From Paramacrobiotus metropolitanus (lineage: Eukaryota > Tardigrada > Eutardigrada > Parachela > Macrobiotidae): DNA of 64,000 nt. The DNA lies in contig NW_026570317.1 in assembly GCF_019649055.1 (NCBI RefSeq), positions 496,001 to 560,000 of the forward strand. Reading direction: 5' to 3'. Numbering within the stretch: the first letter of the stretch is position 1; the number at the start of each line of letters is the position of its first letter. This document shows positions 21,544 to 31,600 of this stretch, piece after piece. The position numbers and the translations under genes were made by a program. Below the pieces are notes generated by a model. That model saw nothing but the letters and a program-made list of their open reading frames with translations, was not told the DNA's origin and did no database searches.

Positions 21544-22113
21544 ATGGACGGCGCATTTGATACCAGACATAAGCAGTGTATTGCAGCTTTAAGGAATGAG
21601 TTTCGAGATATCGGAGTTATTAACGGTGCGACAGTATTTTATTTGAACAGCAGTGTAATGGTTTATGTGAATTGGGATGACCGGAAGGTAAAAATGGTGA
21701 CGACGTCTAATCCCCTTGTGGTTAACATGCCTCTCATGACCGAAAACGGCATCTGCCTGCACGACTTGGAAATGGCACAGTTATTTCGAATTTTCGAAGA
21801 TCGATCGATAATTCGACTTCTGGAGACGGCTCATAAACACGATGCTGCTCAGACGATGACGTTTCGTGGAAAGCGAAAAACGACAGTGACGTGTTTTCCT
21901 ACACCACACGAAACCAGTGTCAACAAAGAGCCAGTTATTCGGATTGCACAAGGCGAAAATTCTGTCGCTGGAACTTGGTCTACGTTGTGTTACTTGCTCC
22001 ACCGTTTGGAGAATGGATTAGGAGAGGCATTGCCGCTGGGATATTTTAACACACCGGAAGCCTGGGATATGGAAATTTCAGCTTTGCACATGGCAGAATG
22101 CATCTTGGAATAA
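21544..22113 (+). CDS. Unknown Maverick protein, 189 residues
   Basis: Start chosen at ATG 21544 (AAAATGG) rather than the longer frame from 21418. The sequence begins MDGAFDTRHKQCIAALRNEF and has a beta-rich middle (VFYLNSSVMVYVNWDDRKVKMV), then acidic and helical parts to MAECILE. It is the only rightward gene within the leftward half of the element and lies divergent from the 20773-21362 gene, so 21363-21543 probably holds a shared promoter. Function unknown. Confidence 0.6.
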   Translation: MDGAFDTRHKQCIAALRNEFRDIGVINGATVFYLNSSVMVYVNWDDRKVKMVTTSNPLVVNMPLMTENGICLHDLEMAQLFRIFEDRSIIRLLETAHKHDAAQTMTFRGKRKTTVTCFPTPHETSVNKEPVIRIAQGENSVAGTWSTLCYLLHRLENGLGEALPLGYFNTPEAWDMEISALHMAECILE

Positions 22114-22396
22114 TTTGTGTGCACTTATGATCAATGAGTTTGTATGATCGTTTTCGTTTGACTTTTTTGCTTTGAATTTATAACACAACGAAATCATCTA
22201 TGTGTACACTCAGTTTTGTATCATTGTAACAATTCTGCGCATTGTTTTTCGATGATTTTACTTAATCCTATGAAAAGTAGTAATGTCCACTCACACTGCA
22301 TTTAATTATTGGAAAATCAACGCTGATTCAACTGCTTTGACGCTATAATACAATAGTACGACTCCTTAGAATACACCGGAAATAAAAATAAAGGCG
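22114..22396. other. Convergent 3' region
   Basis: Between the 3' ends of the 189-residue gene and the polymerase gene. AT-rich; nothing else is seen. Confidence 0.5.
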
Positions 22397-25300
22397 CTAA
22401 ACATTCAACACATCGTTAACGTCGTCAACATCTTCGAACAAAATAGCTGGATTGTATTTCTCAAGTAAACTAAATACCAGATCCATTTCCGGTGAGCCAA
22501 CTTTAGGAAACGGAATATTTTCGTATCCGTGCGGGTAAGTAACAAAATTTTCGCCGATAACACGGCTCGTGAAGGTGCAGCCGACGCGTCGCTGTAATGG
22601 CACAGTTTGAATAGAAAAATCGTTGGTATTTCTTTTAAACGTAATTTCGTCACAAGCTTGCACAGTCGACGGACCAGTGCCGAATAGCATGTCCCGTAGC
22701 ACCGAGCCGTGAAACCGATCTTTAAGAGCTTCAGTTTTCGGAATGCCTTTGCATTTGATCCGTTCTTCGCCGGTAGACATCATTTGACAATAGGTTTTCT
22801 TAGCAAGTGCCAACCATTCGACGAAATAATCACCGCTCAGGTCATCGGAAAACTCGCCCAAGAGGTCTCCCAGTGGTGGATCTGGCTTCTCAGGGTTACT
22901 TACAAACATCACCGAGTCCGTGTCACAGTACAGAAGACGGTCTTGCACTAGCCGCAGCTGTTGCAATAGCTTCAGTTGAGCTAAACCAGTAGTGAAAACG
23001 CCGATATACGGGTTGCAACGTTTGTTCGGTGCAGCCTGAAAAAATGTACAGCTTTTATATAAATGATTATCCAATTCCAGAAAAGACATCAGTAATAATA
23101 CCCAATATTTTTTCTCCATATATGTGACATCAAGGGCTTTGCCGCAGTTGACAATTCGAACATCCTTGGTCTCGAATTCCGTATTAAAAACAATATCTTT
23201 CATTTGCTTGTACGTCGTACAATACTTATGCTGTTGGTACAGTGCCTTCATAACAAATCTACGACCAGTAAAATGTTAGTTTACAAATTCAAGATTTTTT
23301 GTCAGTAATGATATAATTTTACCTGCCCCAGACGGCGTTTACCCAGATTTTTGCACAGTACTTAGCACCCGGATTCAACTTCACTTCCTCAGGTTCAAAA
23401 ATAATTCCCAGCTTTTCGGCGTAGTTGCGACAGTAGCCCCACTTCTCATCCTCCGTCACGATGTGTGCCGGAAACCCACTATTTACAATTTTCCCACGGA
23501 TTAAGTCAAGAATAAACTGAGCGAAAATCCCTCCGTCTTTGGTTTCAGGATTGAATTGCGATGTTTCTTCAAAATGATGTACTTCGAAAATATTTTTTAT
23601 TTTATACCCGTCGGATAAGGCTTGTTCCACCAAAGGTGTTATCCATGCTCCTTCAAGCTCCCGTTGTTCATCTGAATGCTCGCACTGTTTTGCAATATTC
23701 ACTTCTTCAGAACATGTTCTGCATAACGTGTAGACGGTTCTTCCATCATTCAGTCGCACTGGCAACGTTGGTACGAACAAATTCTTAGGCGGAAGTACGC
23801 GGCAATAAATCACGCCGTAATATTCCGATAAATCGAAAGGGTCGCCGAAGTTATTGTAGAGGATTGTAGGATGACCCACAGGATACTTTCCGTACACCAT
23901 TATTGATGGGTACAAGGATATGAAATCAAAAGCTTTTCCTTTCAGCGGTGGTTGAATTTCTTTATACATGGCAAAAATTTCAGTCCTTCCGCCGAACAAG
24001 TGGTCACGTACATTCAGTGGTGGCCGAAATTCTTTTTGCGGTATGATTTTTCCATTTCTAACCATTTCGTCGTACTCGCATTCCCAGATTCCCACAAAAA
24101 ATCTGCCGTAGCTTTCAATCTTTCTTTTAATTCTCAGCGTCTCCTCTCTCAATTCGCCATACGTACGCATTCCGACCGTGTTCATTTTCCGCTGGTCAGG
24201 GAAGCATTCTTTGCAGCCGTGCCAAAAGCATCCGTAGAATTGATAGCATGTTCCAGTAGGTTCCCAAAATCCATCTACACAGATTTTATCGTCCAAGAAC
24301 TTCTCGCCCGCAGCTGAACGAGCCGTCTGAAGAAATTCCTCCGGCTGTTTTTCCTGTAGATTTCTTTCAATATGCGATAACCACTGAAACGCTTTGAAAC
24401 TCTGATTTTGCCGGCCGCCGTAACCGCCTGGAGGAATAATTCCAATCGTGTTCGGCTTCAGGTAATGAACTTGAAACGCCAACAGCACCGCGGATGGATT
24501 TGTAACTGAATCAAAGGGATCGATACCGGGAAACATGTCCATAAAGTTCTTTCGAGTGATTTTACAGCACTCTCTTAGAACAAGGACGTCGTTAAGGCAG
24601 TATTTCTCGCATTCTTGCAAAAGGTTGTAATTGTTGCCGACCGATAGAACAGTATCGCCGTACCATTTTTCGAATTCTTCGAGCTTCTTACGTGACATTC
24701 TCGGGCAGTCGAAAAATTCTTTGCGTACAAAACAACACGTTTTGACTCCACAATTATATTTTGACTCCACTCAAATACTTTTTTAAATTTTTTATTTTTT
24801 ACCTGGCAATGGCCCATGATAATTTTGGTTTGATGGGGTGTTAAATGCGTAAGGAAAAAATCCTTTGAGGACCAAGTGGTCGATGCCCAAGTCTTTAGGA
24901 AGTTCCGCCAAAGAACGAGGCATGAAAGAGAGCGTGTCTAAAAACTTGCACTTGATGCCGCTAATTTTCAGCATTGTGATGCTGGAACCGTCCTGAATTT
25001 TCTCCACAATGTGTCCTTCTTTTTCTAATCCACTCAAGATAAAAAAATTGTCGTAGCGTTTACCGTTGTGCGATAGGAAGGTGCAGCCTCGACAGTTTTT
25101 AAAAATCCAATCTAGTAACTCCGAAACACAATTGTATCCGCTGAATGAAATCTGGAACGTATCATCGTCTAAACACATCATTGCGACCATCATCGGCTGA
25201 TGATATCGGCTGTTATCCAGACATGTTTCGAAATCGAACACAAACTTTTTTGTTTTCATAGCGTGCTTGCTTTTTTGACGAGCGCTTCGGAAGCAACTGA

Positions 25301-26721
25301 GCTGTCGTCTTCGAAATCATCATTATCATCGGAGTTGTCACCATCATTACCGATACTGGCATTATCGTCCGAAAATTCCACGCCGCAGACATTGCTTTCC
25401 TCCACACCGTCCAAAAAATCGGAGACAGCATCATCTTCGGACGTAAATGTTTCGTTCTCGAGGGCCGCTTCGGTGGTCAGATTGGGTTTCTTTTTATTTT
25501 GAGCTTTCTCTCCATTTGCGATGTAACACAGATGATTTGGGAGAACAAATTCTTTACAGTTGGAGCAATACGTCGCATAACAAACGTGCGGATCAGAATA
25601 CTTTCGGCCAGGAGGATTCATGTATCTGAGGAAAAGAAAAATTTCTGCTTGCGTGATCAAATTAACTTAGTACAAAGTCGCCTCGTAGTATTTGTTTTAG
25701 CAGCATTTATTTTCGCCGCAAATATTGTTTACCTGTTGCACTGATCACACTTCTTCCAAGCGTCACAGATGTTTAGATCTTTGGTGCTGTAGGCTATCCT
25801 CTGTTTGTGTTTATTGAAGCAGTCATCGGAAGCAAAATTTCGATTGCAGTCGTAGCAAACTTTCTTGACGTAATCGCTAAGATGGCAATCCGTCTGCATG
25901 CAGCTGAAGCACGGTCTAAAACACTTATGGCGTGTTTTATTATGGTAAAAGTTCCCACAGGTCAGGCATCTTGCATTATATCCCAAAACTGTCCAGGGCT
26001 TCGTTACGGAGTCGAAATGTTGGTTGTGGTACAGTATGGCTACGAAATTCTTCCGGAAAGGACTAGAAAACGTGATCTCAAAATGTAGCTCCGCGTCAAT
26101 AACAATCAGCTGTGTGTCATAACGACGCATAAGAAGTTGTCCGAATTTATTTATGCCGTCAAAATCAACAGGTCCATCCGGAACGCCGGCTTCTGCTCGT
26201 AATCGCGCTGCTAAGTCATGCTGTTTTCGATGTTGCGATTTATGCACGACACTACTTCCGGGTAGATTAAGGGTTCTGGCCAAACCGACTGCGATCGCAC
26301 GTGAAGCGCACATCACTCCGTCAGGATCATACTTTACGCATGTTTTAATACGCACAACACTCCGGGAGCGCTCGAGAAGCTCATCAATTTTGAACGTAAT
26401 TCTCCCCTTTTTCGCTGATAAACGTCCGTGCCCACGAATATTACGGCAAACTGTGAATGTGATTTTCAAGTCGTCGGTGAAGAGATAAAAATTCATGCCA
26501 CTTTGCATAATTCTTACGATCAACTGTAGAATGAATTCTGGGGACAGTCGATTCGCTGGCATTACAGGCGTTGAGAACGCACGATTAGCAAGCTGAGGAT
26601 GCTCAAAAACTAATCGCACTCTGTCAACATCACTGACATGATGGTACGCTTTGAGCTCATCCAACAATTGTGAAAACATTTCTCGGACTTCTTCGGAAAC
26701 GGCCATTAAAGACATAGGCAA
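22397..26721 (-). CDS. POLB: Protein-primed-type family B DNA polymerase, four introns' worth of breaks (three introns plus one frame offset)
   Basis: Replicates the element. Exons: 25733-26721, about 25260-25625, 24803-25259, 23323-24718, 22397-23258. GT-AG introns: 25626-25732, 24719-24802, 23259-23322; phases agree at each. The first exons hold the Polinton N-terminal region with many CxxC pairs (CLTCGNFY, CFSCMQTDC, CYDCNR, KCDQCNR). ExoI (FDFET), ExoII (FLSHNGKRYDN), ExoIII (YCLNDV), motif A (DFISLYPS), motif B region (KIWVNAVWGR) and motif C (YCDTDS) are all present. Between the zinc-rich exon and ExoI the frame shifts by one: the upstream frame ends at a TGA overlapping the downstream ATG (ATGA at 25256-25259), just after a six-A run in an acidic linker. 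A small additional intron, slippage or a mutation could explain it. Confidence 0.93.
24719..24802 (-). other. Polymerase intron containing GTGGAGTCAAAA pair
   Basis: 84-bp GT-AG intron (GTAAAA...GCAAAG). Two exact GTGGAGTCAAAA copies lie at 24744-24770, in the sense of the transcript. The translation across them does not fit the polymerase family, while splicing here gives the conserved spacing to RKKLEEFEKWY, so the repeats are intronic. Confidence 0.75.
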
Positions 26722-27210
26722 TGGAGTAAACCGGAAATTAAGCGTAAAACTGTCTTCAGTTGTTCTAAAGTTTTCAGCATTTGTTATATGTCGTGTCTGC
26801 TGTCGGATGTTGTAGAGTTTTCTTGGTCTAAAAGGAAATTTTTTCTTCTCAGTGTACGGTTGCTTATAACTAAAATTGTATGCCTATAATCAAACTTATA
26901 ATTTAAGCGCATACAATGTTTATTCATCAGTTGCCAAATTTAATACCATAATGTCAAGCTTAAACACGTCCAGCATAATGTCGAAATTATCGCAATATAC
27001 TAAATTAATCATCATCATCAAAACGTCTATACAGTTGCAGAGTATAACACGATTAACAATAATACGGTGGATGGATGAAAAACCAAATTCAAAAAGTTAT
27101 TGATAATTACACGTGCACATGCCCATAACATACACAGCCGCTTTAATTATTCATGCTTAATAACAGGAAATGGTACCGAAACCGCAGATAAATATAGTGT
27201 GCCGCCGAAC
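26722..27210. other. Polymerase 5' region
   Basis: Gene-free stretch between the polymerase start and the end of the proline-rich gene; AT-rich and probably regulatory. No defined element recognised. Confidence 0.4.
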
Positions 27211-28589
27211 TTACTGAAATCCGTTGTTGTTGTTGTTATCGTCCTGGTTGTTGTTGTCTCTGTGTATGCCGAAACCATGCATGATGTTCATCATCATGTC
27301 GTATTCTCGTTGATAGGCATCTGGTTCATACCAGTGGGGAAACGGCTGTCCATATCCGGCCATTCCAGGGTTGTAAAAAGGCCTCCCGGGAATATAACCC
27401 GGAAATCCCCATGGGCGAACCAGCTGAAATGGGACGTTGGGTCGAATAGTCAGTTCAGCACGCGATACTGCTGGTGTCAAATTGGAAGTGCTGGGGCGCG
27501 GTCCCGGCACAACTGGCGGACGGCGTAATCCAGGTATCGCTACCGGTGGCCATGGTCGTGGAGCTGAGGGGGCGCTGAGTACCCCTAGGACACGACCAGC
27601 TCCGTACTGTACCGGTGATGCTGGCATGTTGGCAAAGCGCTCATGGATCGCCTTGCGCTTCTTGAACGGGGCCGGTGGCGCTTGCTTCCGGTTGCCAGGT
27701 GGTGCTAAATACGTCTGCACCAACGCTTTGCGTTTCTTGTTCTGCGAGACGACGATGACATCGTCGTCGTCACTGTCGCTGTGGTTAGAATCCTCCCATG
27801 GCGCTACAGCGCACACATAAACACAATAATAACACTGCACACATACAGCTAAACTAGTATATTAACAAAAAACAGCAGAGTCAAAATATATTAGTGTCTA
27901 CAGAATTATTTGTCAATGAAATTTGAGCACGACATAATAATTATTCAAAAAAAAACCAACGCCACTTACGACTGCCGGCAGTTGGTCGTATTGTGGAGTT
28001 TTGCGTGTTGTTGCTGTGCTGCTTGCCCACTTCATCCACAATGATGATGCTTCCGTTGTCCGTTGTTCCCAAATTTTCATCTGATAATGCAGTATAAATT
28101 TATTCAGTGACGCTTATGAATTAAAAAACAAACAAGAATAATTATTTTTCCTCACCACTGGTATTGCTTATGCCGGGTGCAGTTTCCTGAATACCACAAG
28201 CTCGCTCGATGTTTGCCATAACTTGATTAAAAGGGAAAAAAGATTCAGTTACTTTCTCTGACAAATTAGTTACTTTCTTTAAATTAATGAATGAATAAAA
28301 AAGATGACTTTCCGCACATACCTGCATCAACATCTGCATTGTTAACTTCCGGGAAACCCTCCCTGGAAATAGCTGCCAACAAACTACCATTACCATCAAA
28401 GATGCCACTTAAGTTTAAGTCCGAAAAGCTGACATCGCCAAAACCGGCGTTCAGCGGCGTTGATGTAGCACGTTCACTCATTTCAAATACAAAGTCAGAA
28501 CAATCGAAATTACAACGGTTGGAAATTAGAATACGTGTGCTTTCCGTGCAGCTCTGAAGTGAAACTGATTTAAAAATGAGCATGTCCAT
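27211..28589 (-). CDS. Four-exon Maverick gene, Pro-rich nuclear-type protein with Asn-rich tail
   Basis: Exons 28322-28589, 28156-28221, 27970-28080 and 27211-27803; introns 28222-28321, 28081-28155 and 27804-27969 all have GT-AG ends and compatible phases. The start may be ATG 28589 or the internal MSERATSTPLN. Order of features: an N-terminal part with GFGDVSFSDLNLSGIFDGNG, an acidic cluster (SDSDDDDVIVV) beside basic NKKRKALV and KKRKAIHERF (likely nuclear signals), a long Pro-rich region, and an Asn/Asp tail (DNNNQDDNNNNNGFQ). It looks intrinsically disordered. Probably a nuclear or virion-associated accessory protein; no family recognised. Confidence 0.65.
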
Positions 28590-29159
28590 CGCGGGAGCGG
28601 CGCATTGACGGTTGGCCAGCCATTTTAGAAGGCATGTTATAAATTTTATGGCTTTCTGGACTCGATTATTGGCCGCATGGGCACTTGCGTCTGTTCTCTA
28701 ACGATTTTTAATTTGTCGTGTACGCGGTGGAACTAATGGAGCACATCAGAAACGTGGAGCGCACACTTTTCCCTTTGATTATGATGACCGCTGTGTGTGC
28801 AAGTTCTTAAGTAAACATACGGCTACATGATTATATAGATTTGCTAAATATGCATGAAACCATATATAAACACGCGCTGATTTTGTTACTGACAGGTGTA
28901 GCGTAATAGCGCCATAATTTCCTAGAGAAGCTTATGTTTTAATTGTCTTCAAGTAGACCAATACCGTTGAAATTTTTTTGATATGCATTGAAAAGAATTT
29001 GAACCCAAGGAAAAACAGTATGAATGATTATTAATACAGACATCAGAAATACTGCAGAGCAAATCATTTAGTACACAAAATATGTAAGCCAAAATAAATG
29101 CACACATGATTTTCTTTTACAGGAAAGATGTTAAAAATGACAGACAACCATTTACTAAT
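28590..29159. other. Gene-free spacer in right arm
   Basis: No coding exon or repeat recognised between the two spliced right-arm genes; the promoter of the Pro-rich gene is expected at the left end. Confidence 0.4.
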
Positions 29160-30907
29160 TCACTCATTTTTAATACTGCCGTAGTGTTTCCCATTGTGTC
29201 GCACAATTACACGTCCGCCCGGTGCGAACTTGATGTATGGTCGCTGAGGCTCGGTCTTGTCTCGCGCTGCGTCTTTCTCTTTAGCAACGAAATACGGACA
29301 TGGCTTGCGCATCTTCCGTCCTTTCCTGTCGTCTCCCACAACGTGGCGGACACATTGCTGACGTGCCTTGGACCGCTGCTCGTGGGAAAAGATATGCACG
29401 GCCGACTTGTCTTTGGCCTTCTTGTAACAGTAGCCGCACGAGTATCCGCCTACTTCCGCAACCTGATCCATCTTCCGCTTCAGTGCTGCCCGATTCAATG
29501 CATCATCGTCTTTCCACAGCGGCAGATCCCAGTCCTTATGGGTTGGGTCTGCTTCGGGAATATGGGTGATGTCCAGGTCGCCCAGTTCACAAATATCCAT
29601 TAGGTATCTGCCATACCAGCTGCCCGACACATAGATTCGCCCGTTCCGGCGGACTATCACCGAACGCTTCAGGTCGAAATACGCCACACTGCCATCATAC
29701 GCTACAGTCGCCGTATGCTTGCGCGGGGTCTTCTGCGGTTCCGGCGTAACCTTACGGGCATCGGTTCGCGCCCTCTTTGCAGGCACCATAGTCTGCGCCG
29801 CCTAAAGAACATCCAATAGTTATTAGAAAAATAGTGGTGGAGTCAAAACCTAGTGGTGGAGTCAAAACCTAATGGTGGAGTCAAAACCCAGTGGTGGAGT
29901 CAAAACCTAGTAGTGGAGTCAAAATAGAACTGGTTATATCAGACTTACCCGTTTACGGTAGTACGCCCAAGTGCCTGGTTCATCGGGGTCTTCGCTCTCT
30001 TCGCCATCATCATCGCTCTCCTCGTCATTGTCATCGCCGTGGCCCTCCACACCGCCACCCTCTTCCCCTTCATCGTCATCGCTTTCTGCATTGCTACCGT
30101 CCGTATCGTCATCCTCATCGCCTGAGGTTGCGTCTTCATACTCGTCCTCATCGTCGCTGTCGCTGCTATCGTCATCACTCCCATTCCCGTCTTCATTGCC
30201 GCCGGGATGCTCATCGCCATCTACCAGGTCAAGAACAGACCTATACTGCCCCCGGGAACGAAGCGTGGCAAGTGTACCTGGATCGCACATACGTGCCGTC
30301 TGTCGCTGTCGTGGTGCATGAGACGCCGGCGTGCTCTCCCGGGACGAGTGGACAGAAGCGGTGCGGTACCGCGTATTACGCGGAGTGCTGGCCGTTGTTG
30401 ACGGCAATCGTGAGGACGAATCACCCACCCGTCCAGCTCTGGCTTCCAGCAGCCGCTTCCGGGTGTACTCCGCGTCTACAGCGACGGCGGCTTCAAACTA
30501 TAAAAGTATTAGACATGAGCTTAAAAAATTAAGGTCTAAACAAAGCCACTAACTCACCTCCTCATCGGTCATACGCCGGATAGCCGCTGGATCGCGGTCA
30601 CTCAACGGGATGTATGGTGGCGGAGGTGCGGAAGTGCTTGCACGCTGGCCGTCGTCCCCGCTCTAAACAATGTACAAAGAACAAATACGATATGCATGAT
30701 ACACTGTAAATGGTAGCATACGTATGAACAAATGCCAGTGTGACAAAATAATTTTCCACCTACCTGCGCGGAATCAGCCAGATTGCTACGGTTGCGACGG
30801 GCCGGTGTTCTTGATCCCGCTTGTGATCCAGGGCTGCCGCGGATGGAAGCGGCCGGGGATGGTCTCGTGGACGCCGTGCGCGAGCGTGTAGCGCGTACAC
30901 TAGACAT
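29160..30907 (-). CDS. Four-exon Maverick gene, basic-acidic-basic protein with C-terminal zinc-finger-like cluster
   Basis: Exons 30764-30907, 30558-30662, 29949-30497 and 29160-29792 are all in phase 0, giving 476 residues. Order: Arg/Ser-rich N-terminus (MSSVRATRSRTASTRPS), a short Pro segment, a long Asp/Glu/Ser tract (about residues 165-255, e.g. SDDDSSDSDDEDEYEDA), a basic stretch (KRARTDARK), and a C-terminal domain with CGYC, a HxxxH segment, C and CPYF that could bind zinc, ending in YIKFAPGGRVIVRHNGKHYG, which partly echoes an earlier segment near RSVIVRRNGRIYVSG. The last intron (29793-29948) carries five GTGGAGTC repeats. Likely nuclear and DNA- or histone-binding; no family recognised. 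Confidence 0.7.
29832..29926 (+). repeat. GTGGAGTCAAAA tandem array in an intron
   Basis: Five copies of a 19-bp unit (TAGTGGTGGAGTCAAAACC with small changes) lie inside the last intron of the acidic-protein gene. On this gene's transcript strand the motif reads in reverse complement, unlike in the polymerase intron. Confidence 0.95.
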
Positions 30908-31320
30908 TTTCCTGCCAAACACACACTATTACTACTAACACATTTTTATTTTTAGCATGTATGCTACATGTAATGTGTAGGATCTTACCTGGTACAGAAT
31001 CGGCACGATAGATATCCAAAAACAAACGTACACACAATCCGTACTCGAAAACCAATAATCCAGATAATCCAGATGATGTAAAAGTAGGTTTTGCGTAAGA
31101 ACTTCTGAGATTTCGAAAATTAATCAAAAAATTCAGGTTCTTTGCAAGAGTACCTGCAGACTGGCAAAATATGCGCGCTGTGCGTTGGCTTTGCACGCTG
31201 CCGTAGCAACTGTATCCTGGTACAGTATTGTCCTTCTGCGAAGAAGGCTAATTAAAGTGCACTGTTCTGTGCTGCCTAATTGTGTAATAGACGCACTTTG
31301 CATTATCTGCGTGGTCAACG

Positions 31321-31323
<3 letters not shown>

Positions 31324-31378
<55 letters not shown>
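31324..31378 (+). repeat. (CT)n microsatellite
   Basis: About 27 CT units, 36 bp inside the right TIR. Repeat length is likely unstable. The remaining right-arm spacer 30908-31323 has no gene I can support. Confidence 0.97.
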
Positions 31379-31380
<2 letters not shown>

Positions 31381-31414
31381 ATTGACCAGATCGCAATTTA
31401 TTACTGGCCGTTAC

Positions 31415-31600
31415 GGCCATAAAATGCGGAATGTATGGACACAGGTGTGTTTGCACAGCTGTGTTGTGGTTCTCCCTGTTCCCTATCAAATTGTTTGTTT
31501 ACTTAAGGAATTTTTACGACTTTGACCTCCTCCCTGGTCCCTTTCAAAATGGTTTTACGATTTATTTGTTTAATACCCCAGGGTGTAAACCGTGACTACT
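31415..31600 (-). repeat. Maverick right terminal inverted repeat
   Basis: Reverse complement of 11742-11927 with one difference. It ends GTGACTACT, followed at once by GTTTT of the target duplication and then the rest of hAT exon 2. Confidence 0.95.

Larger units (their letters stand above)
11742..31600. mobile_element. Maverick/Polinton self-synthesising transposon (adintovirus-like), 19.86 kb
   Basis: Bounded by 186-bp terminal inverted repeats (11742-11927 and 31415-31600) that I read as differing at one base. GTTTT flanks both ends (11737-11741 and 31601-31605), giving a 5-bp target duplication, or 6 bp (TGTTTT) if the terminal base is shared. Inside are the hallmark genes: protein-primed-type DNA polymerase B, retroviral-type integrase, adenain-like protease, A32/FtsK-type ATPase, major and minor capsid proteins and a basic core protein. 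Elements of this type integrate like retroviruses and are thought able to make virions. The left block runs rightward and the rest leftward, meeting at 16790-16865. Near-identical TIRs suggest a young insertion, but ATPase and polymerase frames each have a break, so this copy may be non-autonomous. Confidence 0.97.

Noticed and set aside
24719-24770. Extension of the polymerase coding exon through the GTGGAGTCAAAA pair
   Set aside because: A GT-AG intron removes this part, and the spliced protein fits the family better.
29891-30532. 213-codon His/Arg-rich open frame on the plus strand
   Set aside because: It is the antisense shadow of the acidic tract in the leftward four-exon gene; the composition follows from GAT/GAC runs read backward.
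31280-31525. Open frames encoding Leu-Ser repeats
   Set aside because: Translation of the (CT)n microsatellite and right TIR; no gene.
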